A stretch of DNA of 64,000 nucleotides from Frigoribacterium sp. PhB160 (lineage in GTDB: Bacteria > Actinomycetota > Actinomycetes > Actinomycetales > Microbacteriaceae): NCBI RefSeq assembly GCF_003751785.1, contig NZ_RKIE01000002.1:1-64000 (forward strand), read 5' to 3'. The notes under the pieces are model-generated. The model did not search any database, was not told the origin of the DNA, and saw only the letters and a program-made list of their open reading frames with translations. Within the stretch, counting starts at the first letter, position 1. Each line of letters starts with the position of its first letter. Positions 6,975 through 15,477 of the stretch are shown piece by piece. A program made the translations under genes and the position numbers.

Positions 6975-7696
6975 CCGGCACCATCACCCTGCACTCCGCC
7001 GCGGCGGACGCGCTCGTCACGGCGCTGCCCACCCCGTCGCCCCTGCGGGCCGTGCCGCTCGAGGCCTCCCTCGCGCAGGGTCGCCGCAGCGCCGCGTCGA
7101 CGGTCGTCACGACCTCGTTCGTCGGCTCGGTCTCGGCCGACACGGCGCTCGTGCTCGTCGACATGGACCAGCTCACCGCCGCCGCCGGCACCGACTCGCC
7201 CCTCGTCTCGATCAACGACGTCCTGCGTCCCGCCCTCGAGGCCGCGACCGGCGTCCTCGGCGCGGGCGTGCTCGGCGAGAGCCGTCGCGAGCCGGCCGAC
7301 GCGCTGCTCGCCGACCCCGACACGATCGTCTTCGACCTCACCGCCGCGGGTCAGCCGGCCGGCTGGTTCGCGATCCGCATCCGCGAGAACGGGACCGTCG
7401 GCGCCGACCCGGCCCGCGCCTCCTCGTCGCCCCTCTTCGACTCGATCGCCGGCAACCTCAGCCGCATCAACAACGTCGAGATGGCGCTGACGGTCGAGAT
7501 CGGCCGCACCCGCATGTCGGTGCGCGACGTGCTCGGCCTCGAGCCCGGCGCCGTCATCGAGCTCGACCGCTCCGCCGGCGCCCCCGCCGACGTGCTGCTC
7601 AACGGCCGCCTCATCGCGCACGGCGAGGTCGTCGTCGTCGACCAGGACTACGCCGTCCGCATCACCAAGATCCTCGACGTCGCCGACGTCGCCTGA
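6971..7696 (+). CDS. fliN: Flagellar motor switch protein FliN (FliN/FliY-like)
   Basis: 241 residues, ATG start overlapping the fliM stop, with AAGGAACC just upstream. The C-terminal ~75 residues are a canonical FliN/SpoA domain: NNVEMALTVEIGRTRMSVRD, LEPGAVIELD, VLLNGRLIAHGEVVVVDQDY. The N-terminal ~160 residues form an extra domain, as in FliY-type proteins, but no CheC phosphatase motif was recognised. FliN builds the base of the C-ring and helps dock export substrates. It is followed two bases later by fliO. Confidence 0.92.
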   Translation: MTGTITLHSAAADALVTALPTPSPLRAVPLEASLAQGRRSAASTVVTTSFVGSVSADTALVLVDMDQLTAAAGTDSPLVSINDVLRPALEAATGVLGAGVLGESRREPADALLADPDTIVFDLTAAGQPAGWFAIRIRENGTVGADPARASSSPLFDSIAGNLSRINNVEMALTVEIGRTRMSVRDVLGLEPGAVIELDRSAGAPADVLLNGRLIAHGEVVVVDQDYAVRITKILDVADVA

Positions 7697-7698
7697 TC

Positions 7699-8487
7699 GT
7701 GGACACGCTCTTCGTCGCGCTGCGCGTCGCCCTCTCCCTGGGCGTCGTGCTCGCCCTGCTGTGGGTGCTGCAGAAGCGCATCGCGAAGGGCGTCCGTCGC
7801 CCCGGCCGGGCCTCGTCGTCCGTCGTCGTGGTCGGCCGCCAGGGCATCGGCGCCAAGGCCAGCGTCGTCGTCGTCGACGTCGAGGGCGAGCGCCTCGTGC
7901 TCGGCGTCACCGAGTCGTCGGTCACCGTGCTCACCGCCTCCGAGGCGCCCGTCGAGCCCGCGCTGACCCTCGTCGAGTCGTCGCCGTCGTCCGCCCTCGA
8001 GGCGACGACCGCCGTGCCCGTGGCCCCCGAGGCCGCGAAGGAGGCGCGGGTCACCCCGATCGCCCCCCTCGCCGCCCAGCCCGCCCCCCTGGCCGCACCC
8101 GCCGCCGTCGTCTCCTTCGACGACGTCCTGGCCGCCCACGCCGCCACCCCCGCCGTCGCACCCTCTGCTGCTGCCGAGCCGGCCGCCGCCCCCGCCGCGC
8201 CCGCGCCGGCCGAGCCCGCGCTGCTCCGCCCCCGCGGCGCCGAGCGCCGCACCGCCCGCGCCGCGGCCCCGGCCGCCCCGGCGCCCGTCGCCTACCAGCC
8301 CCGCTACGCCCGCCGCGGCGCCGACGCCCTCGCGGCGGCCGCCGTCCGCACGCCCGGCACCGCCCGCGCCGCCGAGACCCGCGCCGGCCGCACCCGCACG
8401 GCGTCGTCGTCGCTCGAGGGCTCGATCCTGTCGGCGGGCACCTGGCGCCAGGCGGCGGCGGCCCTGCGCTCCAGGCGCGCCGGATGA
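7699..8487 (+). CDS. fliO: Flagellar biosynthesis protein FliO
   Basis: 262 residues from GTG, chosen because it lies 2 nt after the fliN stop and directly precedes the membrane segment. One N-terminal membrane segment (LFVALRVALSLGVVLALLW), then a basic stretch and the FliO core with VVVVGRQGIGAKASVVVVDV and ERLVLGVTESSVTVL. From about residue 95 the protein is a long Ala/Pro-rich low-complexity tail, much longer than the ~120 residues typical of FliO. FliO assists assembly of the FliP ring of the export gate. The stop overlaps the fliP start (ATGA). Confidence 0.85.
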   Translation: MDTLFVALRVALSLGVVLALLWVLQKRIAKGVRRPGRASSSVVVVGRQGIGAKASVVVVDVEGERLVLGVTESSVTVLTASEAPVEPALTLVESSPSSALEATTAVPVAPEAAKEARVTPIAPLAAQPAPLAAPAAVVSFDDVLAAHAATPAVAPSAAAEPAAAPAAPAPAEPALLRPRGAERRTARAAAPAAPAPVAYQPRYARRGADALAAAAVRTPGTARAAETRAGRTRTASSSLEGSILSAGTWRQAAAALRSRRAG

Positions 8488-9581
8488 CCGGCCGCGCCCT
8501 GCCCGCCCGCCCTGCCCGCGCCTCCTTCGCCTCCGCCCTCACGGCGCGCGTGCTGCCCACGGTGCGCGACGGCCTCCGCGGCCGCGAGCTCGCCCGGGCG
8601 TCGGCCGCGCCGATCCGCCGCAGCACCTACGTCGGCGTCGGCCGCGGCGTCGGCGCCGCCCCCGTCCGCTTCGCCGACACGCGCCTCGCGCGCCTCGTCG
8701 TCGTCGGCCTGCTCGCCATGGTCGTCGCGGCCGGTCTCGTCATGCTCATCGGCCAGACGGCCTCGGCCGCGCCCGCCGCCCCCGTCTCGCCGACGGCCCC
8801 GGTCGAGCCGACCGTGCCCGGCGACGACGGCGCGACGAGCGGCACCAGCGGCACGACGCCGACCGACTTCGCCGACACGCAGCAGACGCAGACCACCGGC
8901 GGCGGCGACGGCGGCCTCAGCATCGACCTCAACGGCCCCGACGGCGCCCCCAGCCAGGCCGTCGTCACGCTGCTGGGCATCACGCTGCTGAGCGTCGCGC
9001 CGGCGCTGCTGCTGATGATGACGTCGTTCACCAAGATCTTCGTGGTGCTCGCCATGACCCGCAACGCGCTCGCGCTGCCGTCGATCCCGCCGAACCAGGT
9101 GCTGGCGGGCCTCGCCCTGTTCCTCAGCCTGTTCATCATGGGGCCGATCCTCGGGCACATCAACGACGACGCCGTGCAGCCCTACCTGGCCGGGACGCTC
9201 GACTTCCAGGGCGCGATCGACGCCGGCGCCGCGCCGCTGCGCGAGTTCATGCTCGCCCACACGCGCCAGGAGGACCTGGCGCTGATCACCCGCTCGGCGA
9301 ACCAGCCGAACCCCGACACCCAGGCCGACGTGCCGATGCTCACGCTCATCCCGTCGTTCATGATCAGCGAGCTGCGCGCCGCCTTCATCATCGGGTTCGT
9401 CATCTTCATCCCGTTCCTCGTCATCGACCTCGTCGTCAGCGCCGCGCTCATGTCGATGGGCATGATGATGCTCCCGCCGGTCATGATCTCGCTGCCCTTC
9501 AAGATCCTGCTGTTCGTCCTCGTCGACGGCTGGGGGCTCATCATCAAGAGCCTCATCGAGAGCTACCAGGTAGGTGCCTGA
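8484..9581 (+). CDS. fliP: Flagellar type III export gate protein FliP
   Basis: 365 residues as drawn. FliP forms the core pore of the flagellar export gate. The conserved body runs from about 150, with SVAPALLLMMTSFTKIFVVL, IPPNQVLAGLALFLSLFIMG, LIPSFMISELRAAFIIGF and SMGMMMLPPVMISLPFK, all FliP signatures. A hydrophobic segment (69-90) followed by TASAAP looks like the cleavable FliP signal peptide, so residues 1-68 are an Arg-rich extension ahead of the signal. A later in-frame start (ATG at 8718) would give a more usual N-terminus; the ATGA overlap with fliO favours 8484. Confidence 0.92.
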   Translation: MTGRALPARPARASFASALTARVLPTVRDGLRGRELARASAAPIRRSTYVGVGRGVGAAPVRFADTRLARLVVVGLLAMVVAAGLVMLIGQTASAAPAAPVSPTAPVEPTVPGDDGATSGTSGTTPTDFADTQQTQTTGGGDGGLSIDLNGPDGAPSQAVVTLLGITLLSVAPALLLMMTSFTKIFVVLAMTRNALALPSIPPNQVLAGLALFLSLFIMGPILGHINDDAVQPYLAGTLDFQGAIDAGAAPLREFMLAHTRQEDLALITRSANQPNPDTQADVPMLTLIPSFMISELRAAFIIGFVIFIPFLVIDLVVSAALMSMGMMMLPPVMISLPFKILLFVLVDGWGLIIKSLIESYQVGA

Positions 9582-9582
9582 C

Positions 9583-9858
9583 ATGGACTCCAACGCCGTC
9601 CTCGACCTGTCGATCCAGGCCCTCGTCATCACGGGCAAGCTCGCCGCGCCCGTGCTCATCACGTCGCTCGTCGTCGGCTTCGCCATCTCGCTGCTGCAGT
9701 CGATCACCCAGATCCAGGAGGTCACCCTCTCGTTCGTGCCCAAGGCCGTCGCCGTCGCGGTGGCCCTCATCGTCTGCGGGCACTGGATGATCAGCGAGAT
9801 GGTGACGTTCACCACGACCGTCTTCGACCGCATCCCCCAGCTGCTCAGCGGCGGCTAG
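9583..9858 (+). CDS. fliQ: Flagellar type III export gate protein FliQ
   Basis: 91 residues, two membrane helices (about 16-38 and 52-72), the usual FliQ size. Signature stretches are VLITSLVVGFAISLLQSITQ and QEVTLSFVPKAVAV. ATG at 9583 is preferred over the in-frame GTG at 9574, which would overlap the fliP stop and give a slightly longer protein. FliQ packs around FliP and FliR in the export gate. It sits between fliP and fliR in the conserved order. Confidence 0.93.
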   Translation: MDSNAVLDLSIQALVITGKLAAPVLITSLVVGFAISLLQSITQIQEVTLSFVPKAVAVAVALIVCGHWMISEMVTFTTTVFDRIPQLLSGG

Positions 9859-9868
9859 GCGACGCGAC

Positions 9869-10621
9869 ATGACCTTCGACCTCAGCTGGCTCGAGGCCAC
9901 GATGCTGGCCGCCGTGCGCATGACCGCGTTCATCGTCATCGCGCCTCCCTTCTCGTACAAGGCCTTCCCCGGCCGCGTGAAGGCGATGCTCGGCGTCGGC
10001 CTCGGCATCGCCGTGGCCCCGCGCGTGACGCCCGGCTACGAGTCGCTCGCGACGGGCCAGTTCGTCGTCGCCGTCGTGCTCGAGCTGCTCGTCGGTGCCG
10101 TGCTCGGGTTCCTCGTCTTCATCGTGTTCTCGGCGGTGCAGTCGGCCGGCAGCCTGATCGACCTGTTCGGCGGCTTCACGCTCGCGCAGGCGTTCGACCC
10201 GCAGTCGATGGTCAACGGCGCCCAGTTCACGCGCCTGTTCCAGATGACGGCGCTCGCGCTGATGTTCGCGAGCGGCGGCTACCAGCTGCTGATCGGCGGG
10301 CTGACCCGCTCGTTCGACGCGTTCCCCATCGGCCTCGGCATGGACCTGTCGCGCCCGGTCGAGCTGATGGCGCACGGCGTGGGCCAGATGTTCCTCGCGA
10401 CGCTGCAGATCGCGGGCCCGCTCGCGGTCGTGCTCTTCCTCGCCGACGTCGGGCTCGGCCTCCTCAGCCGGGTCGCCCCCGCCCTCAACGCCTACGCGAT
10501 GGGCTTCCCGCTCAAGATCCTCATGACGGTCATGCTCGCGGGCGGCGTCTTCCTCGCCCTGCCCGGCGTCGTCGACGGCCTGACGGGCGACGCCTCCGAC
10601 ATGGTCCTGGGGGTGAGGTAG
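9869..10621 (+). CDS. fliR: Flagellar type III export gate protein FliR
   Basis: 250 residues, ATG start, 10 nt after fliQ. Multiple hydrophobic segments span nearly the whole length. FliR features include APPFSYKAFPGRVKAMLG, VGAVLGFLVFIVFSAVQSAG, GGFTLAQAFDP and VAPALNAYAMGFPLKILMTV. Together with FliP and FliQ it forms the export gate on which FlhB docks. Length matches the family (~250-260). Confidence 0.94.
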   Translation: MTFDLSWLEATMLAAVRMTAFIVIAPPFSYKAFPGRVKAMLGVGLGIAVAPRVTPGYESLATGQFVVAVVLELLVGAVLGFLVFIVFSAVQSAGSLIDLFGGFTLAQAFDPQSMVNGAQFTRLFQMTALALMFASGGYQLLIGGLTRSFDAFPIGLGMDLSRPVELMAHGVGQMFLATLQIAGPLAVVLFLADVGLGLLSRVAPALNAYAMGFPLKILMTVMLAGGVFLALPGVVDGLTGDASDMVLGVR

Positions 10622-10623
10622 GC

Positions 10624-11877
10624 ATGGCGGACGACAGCGGCGAGCGCTCCGAGGACGCGACGCAGAAGCGCATGAAGGAGGTCCACTCCAAGGGGCAGCT
10701 CTCGCGCTCGCAGGACCTCAGCGCGTGGATCGGCGTCGGCGCGGCCGCCGTCATGATCCCGAGCACCATCCAGCGCGGCGCCGAGGCCGGCACCGACCAG
10801 CTCTTCTCGATCGGCCGCGTGATCCGCCACCCCGACGACGTCACCGTCGTGTCGCTGCTCGGCGACGGCGTCGGCTCGATGGCCGCGACGATCGGGCCGA
10901 TGCTGGCCGTCGTCGGCGTCGCGGTGCTCGTCACCGCGATCGTGCAGGGCGGCGTGCACGTCAAGAAGATGACCGGCAACTGGCAGCAGTTCAACCTGCT
11001 GACCGGCCTCAAGACGACCTTCGGCACCCAGGCCCTCTGGAACGGCGCGAAGGCCCTCATCAAGACGACCGTCGTCGGCCTCGTGCTGTGGTTCGCCGTG
11101 CAGGGCCTCATGCCCGTGCTGATGAGCGGCGGCGGGCTGAGCGTCTCTGCCCTCCTCGCCGAGGCGGCGGCCGGCACCGGCGTCCTGCTCAAGGCGGCCG
11201 TCGCCGCGGGTCTCCTCCTCGCCGTCGCCGACGTCTTCGTCGTCATGCGCCGCAACCGCAAGAAGACCCGCATGACCAAGAAGGAGGTGCGCGACGAGGC
11301 CAAGAGCAGCGACGGCGACCCCCTGGTCAAGTCCCAGCGCCGCTCGCGCCAGCTCGCCATGAGCCGCAACCGCATGATGGGCGCGATCGTCGACGCCGAC
11401 GTGGTGATGGTCAACCCCACCGACTACGCCGTCGCCCTGAAGTACGAGCCCGGCAAGTCGGCGCCCCGCGTCGTCGCGAAGGGCGCGGGCGCGGTCGCCG
11501 CCAAGATCCGCGAGCAGGCCGAGTCCGTCGGCGTGCCGCTCGTCCGCGACGTGCCGCTCACCCGGGCCCTGCACGCCTCCTGCGGCCTCGGCGAGGAGAT
11601 CCCCGTCGACCTCTACACGCCGGTCGCCCGGGTCCTCACCTTCGTGATGGCCCTCAAGGCCCGCGGCTCGTCCGCGGTGGCCGGCACCCACGCCAACCCC
11701 CGACCCACCACCCCCGACGAGGTCTCGACCGTGCTCACGCCCGAGTCGCTCGCCGCCGACGCCGTGCCGAAGGCCCTGCGCGTCGCCCGCGGCGGACCGT
11801 CGCCGGCCCCGGGTGCGCGCCCCGCGCCTCCCGCCCCCTCGCTCTCCCGCCCCGCCGCCACCGGAGGAACCGCCTGA
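10624..11877 (+). CDS. flhB: Flagellar export switch protein FlhB, with NPTD in place of NPTH
   Basis: 417 residues. It begins with the family N-terminus (GERSEDATQKRMKEVHSKGQ), has four membrane segments within about 30-215, then the cytoplasmic domain. The autocleavage site normally NPTH reads NPTD (264-267; the Asn codon is at 11413), followed by YAVALKY as usual. FlhB cleaves itself between Asn and Pro and so switches export specificity from hook to filament; the Asn-Pro pair is intact but the His is replaced by Asp. The last ~65 residues are a Pro/Ala/Thr-rich tail. The stop overlaps the flhA start (TGATG). Confidence 0.94.
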   Translation: MADDSGERSEDATQKRMKEVHSKGQLSRSQDLSAWIGVGAAAVMIPSTIQRGAEAGTDQLFSIGRVIRHPDDVTVVSLLGDGVGSMAATIGPMLAVVGVAVLVTAIVQGGVHVKKMTGNWQQFNLLTGLKTTFGTQALWNGAKALIKTTVVGLVLWFAVQGLMPVLMSGGGLSVSALLAEAAAGTGVLLKAAVAAGLLLAVADVFVVMRRNRKKTRMTKKEVRDEAKSSDGDPLVKSQRRSRQLAMSRNRMMGAIVDADVVMVNPTDYAVALKYEPGKSAPRVVAKGAGAVAAKIREQAESVGVPLVRDVPLTRALHASCGLGEEIPVDLYTPVARVLTFVMALKARGSSAVAGTHANPRPTTPDEVSTVLTPESLAADAVPKALRVARGGPSPAPGARPAPPAPSLSRPAATGGTA

Positions 11878-13928
11878 TGAAGAAGACACTCCCCAAGCTC
11901 GCCGTGCCGGTCGGCGTCGTCGCGATCGTGCTGCTGCTCGTCGTGCCGGTGCCCGCGCCGATGCTCGACGTGCTGATCATCGTCAACATCCTGCTGGCGC
12001 TCGTGATCCTGCTCACGACGCTCTTCGTCAAGAAGCCGCTCGACTTCTCGGTCTTCCCGTCGCTGCTGCTCGTCGCGACGCTCTTCCGCCTCGGCCTCAA
12101 CGTCGCGTCGACCCGCCTCGTGCTCGGCGAGGGCTACGCCGGCGACGTCATCGCGGCGTTCGGCCACGTCGCGGTCAGCGGCTCGATCATCATCGGCGCG
12201 GTCATCTTCTGCATCCTCGTCATCATCCAGTTCGTCGTCGTGACGAAGGGCGCCGAGCGCGTCGCCGAGGTCGGCGCCCGCTTCACCCTCGACGCGATGC
12301 CCGGCAAGCAGATGGCGATCGACGCCGACCTCAACGCCGGCCTCATCACCGACGAGGTCGCCAAGCAGCGCCGCGCCGACGTGAGCGCCGAGGCCGACTT
12401 CTACGGCGCGATGGACGGCGCCTCGAAGTTCGTCAAGGGCGACGCGATCGCGGGCATCCTCATCATCGTCATCAACCTCGTCGGCGGCGTCGCCATCGGC
12501 GCGATCCAGAACGGCATGGAGATCGGCGAGGCCCTCGGCCACTACGGCCTCCTCACCATCGGCGACGGCCTCGTCACCCAGATCCCCGCGCTGCTGATGG
12601 CGGTCAGCACCGGCATGATCGTGACCCGCTCGGGCGCCGACAGCGACATGGGCTCGCAGGCGGCGACCCAGCTCGGCCAGTCGCGCATCGCGATCGGCAT
12701 CGCGGGCGTCGCGGCGATCGGCATGGGGTTCATCCCCGGCATGCCGATCATCCCGTTCCTCGTCATCGGCGCGACGCTGCTGATCATCGCCCAGCGCCTC
12801 GGCGCCAAGGCGAAGGCGGAGGAGGCGCAGGCCGAGCTCGAGGCGCTCGCCCAGCCGGCCGCCCCCACCGACACCACCGAGGACCTGCTCGAGCAGATGC
12901 GCGTGCACGCCCTCGAGATCCTCCTCGCCCCCGACCTCGTCGACATGGTCAGCGGCGCCTCCGACGACCTGCTCGGCCGGGTCAAGGCGCTGCGGCGCAA
13001 GATCGCGGTCGACATGGGCATCGTCGTGCCGCCGGTGCGCACCCGCGACAGCGTCGACCTGCCGCCGTCGACCTACTCGATCCGCATCGCCGGCGTCGAG
13101 GCCGGCCGCGGACAGGCCCCGGCGCGCTCGGTGCTGGCGCTCGGCGACCATCTCGACGGCCTGCCCGGCACGGTCACGATCGAGCCCGTCTTCGGCCTCG
13201 CCGGCAAGTGGGTGCCCGCCGAGATGCGGCACAGCGCCGAGATGACCGGCGCGACGGTCATCGACCGGGTGTCGGTGCTCGTCACCCACCTCTCGTCGGT
13301 GATCGCCGACAACGCCGCCCGTCTCCTCAGCCGCGAGGACGTCCGCGTGCTGACCGAGGGCGTCAAGCAGGTCAACCCGTCGGCGATCGACGACCTCGTG
13401 CCCGGCATGCTCTCGCTCGCCGAGCTGCAGCGGGTGCTGCAGGGCCTCCTGTCCGAGCGCATCCCGATCAACGACCTCGGGCGGATCTGCGAGGGCCTGA
13501 CCCTCCGCGCGAAGGTCTCGACCGACCCCGAGGGGCTCGTCGAGGCGGCCCGCGCGGCCCTCGGCCCCGCCCTCACCGCCCGCTACCTCGACGGCACCGT
13601 GCTGCGCGTCATCATGATCGACCCGGGCCTCGAGCAGTCGATGCTCGAGGGGCTGCGCCCGAGCGACCAGGGCACGCAGATCCTGCTCGACGGCCACCGC
13701 GTCGAGCAGGTGCTCGGCTCGCTGCGCGACGCGGTCGCCACGGTCGAGGCCCAGGGGCTCAGCGCCGTGCTCGTCTGCGCCCCCGCGCTCCGCCCCGCGA
13801 TCCACCGCCTGGTGTCCGCGCAGCAGAACGGCCTGCCGGTGCTCTCCTACCAGGAGGCCACCGCCGCCGGGTCGACCATCGAGACCGTCGGCGTCGTCCG
13901 CGCCGCCGAGCCGATCGGGGCGATCTGA
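11877..13928 (+). CDS. flhA: Flagellar export protein FlhA
   Basis: 683 residues from ATG overlapping the flhB stop. Eight predicted membrane segments in the first ~320 residues, with the FHIPEP signature region (TKGAERVAEVGARFTLDAMP, then GKQMAIDADLNAGLI) between them. The soluble C-terminal domain (about 340-683) contains the substrate/chaperone docking region, for example LDGHRVEQVLGSLRDAV. FlhA forms the nonameric ring of the export apparatus that receives substrates and uses the proton gradient. It is followed one base later by the flhF-like gene. Confidence 0.96.
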   Translation: MKKTLPKLAVPVGVVAIVLLLVVPVPAPMLDVLIIVNILLALVILLTTLFVKKPLDFSVFPSLLLVATLFRLGLNVASTRLVLGEGYAGDVIAAFGHVAVSGSIIIGAVIFCILVIIQFVVVTKGAERVAEVGARFTLDAMPGKQMAIDADLNAGLITDEVAKQRRADVSAEADFYGAMDGASKFVKGDAIAGILIIVINLVGGVAIGAIQNGMEIGEALGHYGLLTIGDGLVTQIPALLMAVSTGMIVTRSGADSDMGSQAATQLGQSRIAIGIAGVAAIGMGFIPGMPIIPFLVIGATLLIIAQRLGAKAKAEEAQAELEALAQPAAPTDTTEDLLEQMRVHALEILLAPDLVDMVSGASDDLLGRVKALRRKIAVDMGIVVPPVRTRDSVDLPPSTYSIRIAGVEAGRGQAPARSVLALGDHLDGLPGTVTIEPVFGLAGKWVPAEMRHSAEMTGATVIDRVSVLVTHLSSVIADNAARLLSREDVRVLTEGVKQVNPSAIDDLVPGMLSLAELQRVLQGLLSERIPINDLGRICEGLTLRAKVSTDPEGLVEAARAALGPALTARYLDGTVLRVIMIDPGLEQSMLEGLRPSDQGTQILLDGHRVEQVLGSLRDAVATVEAQGLSAVLVCAPALRPAIHRLVSAQQNGLPVLSYQEATAAGSTIETVGVVRAAEPIGAI

Positions 13929-13929
13929 C

Positions 13930-15114
13930 GTGGCGACGACCATCGTGATGAGCGGCGACTCGATCGAGCAGCTGCGGGCCGACGTGCGCCGCGTCCACGG
14001 GCCGGGCGCCCGCATCGTCGGCGCCCAGAAGGTGACCGTCGGCGGCATCGGGGGCCTCCTGGCCCGCAAGCACTACGAGGTCACCGTCGAGGTGCCCGAC
14101 CCGACCGTCGACGCGCCCGTCGCTCGGGTGACGATCACGCCGCCGGCCTCCCGAGCCGGCATCGCGGCCCTGCTCGCCGACGCCGACGCGGCCGACGGGT
14201 GGGACGCGGGGGCGTCCGCCGCCCCCGCCGCCCTGTCCGTCGCCGGGCCGGCCCGCGCCGCCGCGCGCGTCGTGCCGGTCGCGGACTCGCCCGAGATCGC
14301 CTCGGCCCGCGACGCCGTCGCCGCCCGCGTCGTCCGCGACGACTTCGACGAGGTGCTCGCCGGGGGATCGGCGGCCTCGCGAGCCGCGGCCCCCGCCGCC
14401 GACCGTGCCGTCAGCCCCCGCCGGGCCGCCCGCGCCGCCGCGGCCGCCGCAGCGGGCGCCCCCGACGACGGGGTCGTCTCCGGCCACGCCGACGTCTCCA
14501 CGCGCACCGGCGCCTTCGCCGACATCATGGACGACCTCACCTTCAACGGGATCGCCGCCGAGCCCGCACCCGTCGCGCACCCGGAGATCGAGGAGGCGCG
14601 CCCCGGCCCCCTCAGGAACGCCGCCGAGTTCCTCGCCGCGGCCGCCGCCTCCTCGTCCCCCTCGCGCCTCGCCGACGCGGCTGCCTCCGGCGACCTGGCG
14701 GTCGCCCCGAGCGTGCTCCGCGGCGCCGGCGACCTCGTGGTCGTCGTCGGCCGCCCCGGGGACGCGTTCCGCGTCGCGGCGCAGATGGCCTCGTCGTTCG
14801 GGCTGCGCTCGGTCGACGTCTCCGACCGCCGCAGCGCGATCCTCGCCCGGGCGACCGGCGTCCACGAGGGCGCCTCGGTCGTGACGGCCCTCGCCTGGGA
14901 CGACGCCGCGCCCGAGGCCCTGCGCTCGATCGGCGCCGACCAGCTCTGGGTCGCCGTCGACGTCGGCCGCAAGCACGACGACACGTCGCGCTGGGTCGAG
15001 GCCGTGCGGGCCGTGCAGCCCGTCGCCGCGGTGGCCGTCGTCGGCGAGGACGACACGGCGACGCCCGGCACCGTGCACCTGCTCGGCGTCCCGGTCGGCT
15101 GGCGCGAGCGGTAG
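13930..15114 (+). CDS. FlhF-like protein with degenerate GTPase P-loop
   Basis: 394 residues from GTG, one base after flhA, the standard place of flhF. Residues 1-60 resemble the FlhF N-terminus (SGDSIEQLRADVRRVHGPGA, then RIVGAQKV and a KHYEVTVEV strand). A long Ala/Pro-rich linker follows. The C-terminal ~130 residues keep the outline of an SRP-type GTPase domain, but at the P-loop position the sequence is VVVVGRPGDAFR (GRPGDAFR at 274-281) instead of GxxGxGKT; the catalytic Lys-Ser/Thr is missing. FlhF normally sets flagellar position and number by GTP-dependent dimerisation; this copy probably does not hydrolyse GTP. Identification rests on synteny, the N-terminus and the strand pattern. 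Confidence 0.6.
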   Translation: MATTIVMSGDSIEQLRADVRRVHGPGARIVGAQKVTVGGIGGLLARKHYEVTVEVPDPTVDAPVARVTITPPASRAGIAALLADADAADGWDAGASAAPAALSVAGPARAAARVVPVADSPEIASARDAVAARVVRDDFDEVLAGGSAASRAAAPAADRAVSPRRAARAAAAAAAGAPDDGVVSGHADVSTRTGAFADIMDDLTFNGIAAEPAPVAHPEIEEARPGPLRNAAEFLAAAAASSSPSRLADAAASGDLAVAPSVLRGAGDLVVVVGRPGDAFRVAAQMASSFGLRSVDVSDRRSAILARATGVHEGASVVTALAWDDAAPEALRSIGADQLWVAVDVGRKHDDTSRWVEAVRAVQPVAAVAVVGEDDTATPGTVHLLGVPVGWRER

Positions 15115-15146
15115 CGGCCCGGTTCCCCGGGCGGGGCCCGCGTCGC

Positions 15147-15152
15147 TAAGCT
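15147..15152 (+). promoter_or_regulatory. Candidate -10 of a leaderless csrA transcript
   Basis: TAAGCT lies exactly 6 nt before the csrA ATG, the spacing seen for actinobacterial leaderless promoters (TANNNT-N6-RTG). There is no convincing Shine-Dalgarno immediately upstream and no good -35. Readthrough from the flagellar operon (gap 44 nt) is an alternative source of csrA mRNA. Confidence 0.45.
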
Positions 15153-15158
15153 GGCCCG

Positions 15159-15419
15159 ATGCTGGTGCTGACGCGGAAGATCGGGGAGAGGATCCTCATC
15201 GGTGACGACATCGTCATCACCGTGCTCGACTCGCGCGGCGACGGCGTCCGCATCGGCATCGACGCCCCCCGCGGCGTCAAGATCCAGCGCGAAGAGGTCG
15301 TCCAGGCCGTGACCGCGGCCAACGTCGAGGCCGCCCGCGCCCCCGACGACGCCGAGGCCCGCCTCCGCGCCGCGCTCGGCGCCCCCGCGCCGGCACCGCG
15401 CCCCCGACCCGAGCAGTAG
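15159..15419 (+). CDS. csrA: Carbon storage regulator CsrA
   Basis: 86 residues. The first ~60 residues are a full CsrA fold: MLVLTRKIGERILIGDDIVI, then VLDSRGDGVRIGIDAPRGVK and IQREEV. The Arg pair and GxxxRIGIDAP loop used for binding GGA motifs in mRNA are present. A 25-residue Ala/Pro-rich tail follows. In Gram-positive flagellar loci CsrA represses flagellin translation and is antagonised by FliW; fliW is not in this window. It is the last gene of the motility block. Confidence 0.95.
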   Translation: MLVLTRKIGERILIGDDIVITVLDSRGDGVRIGIDAPRGVKIQREEVVQAVTAANVEAARAPDDAEARLRAALGAPAPAPRPRPEQ

Positions 15420-15477
15420 CCCCGGGCCGTTCGCCGCGACGGCACTCGGCGTTCGCTTCGACGCCGCCCGGCCGCCC

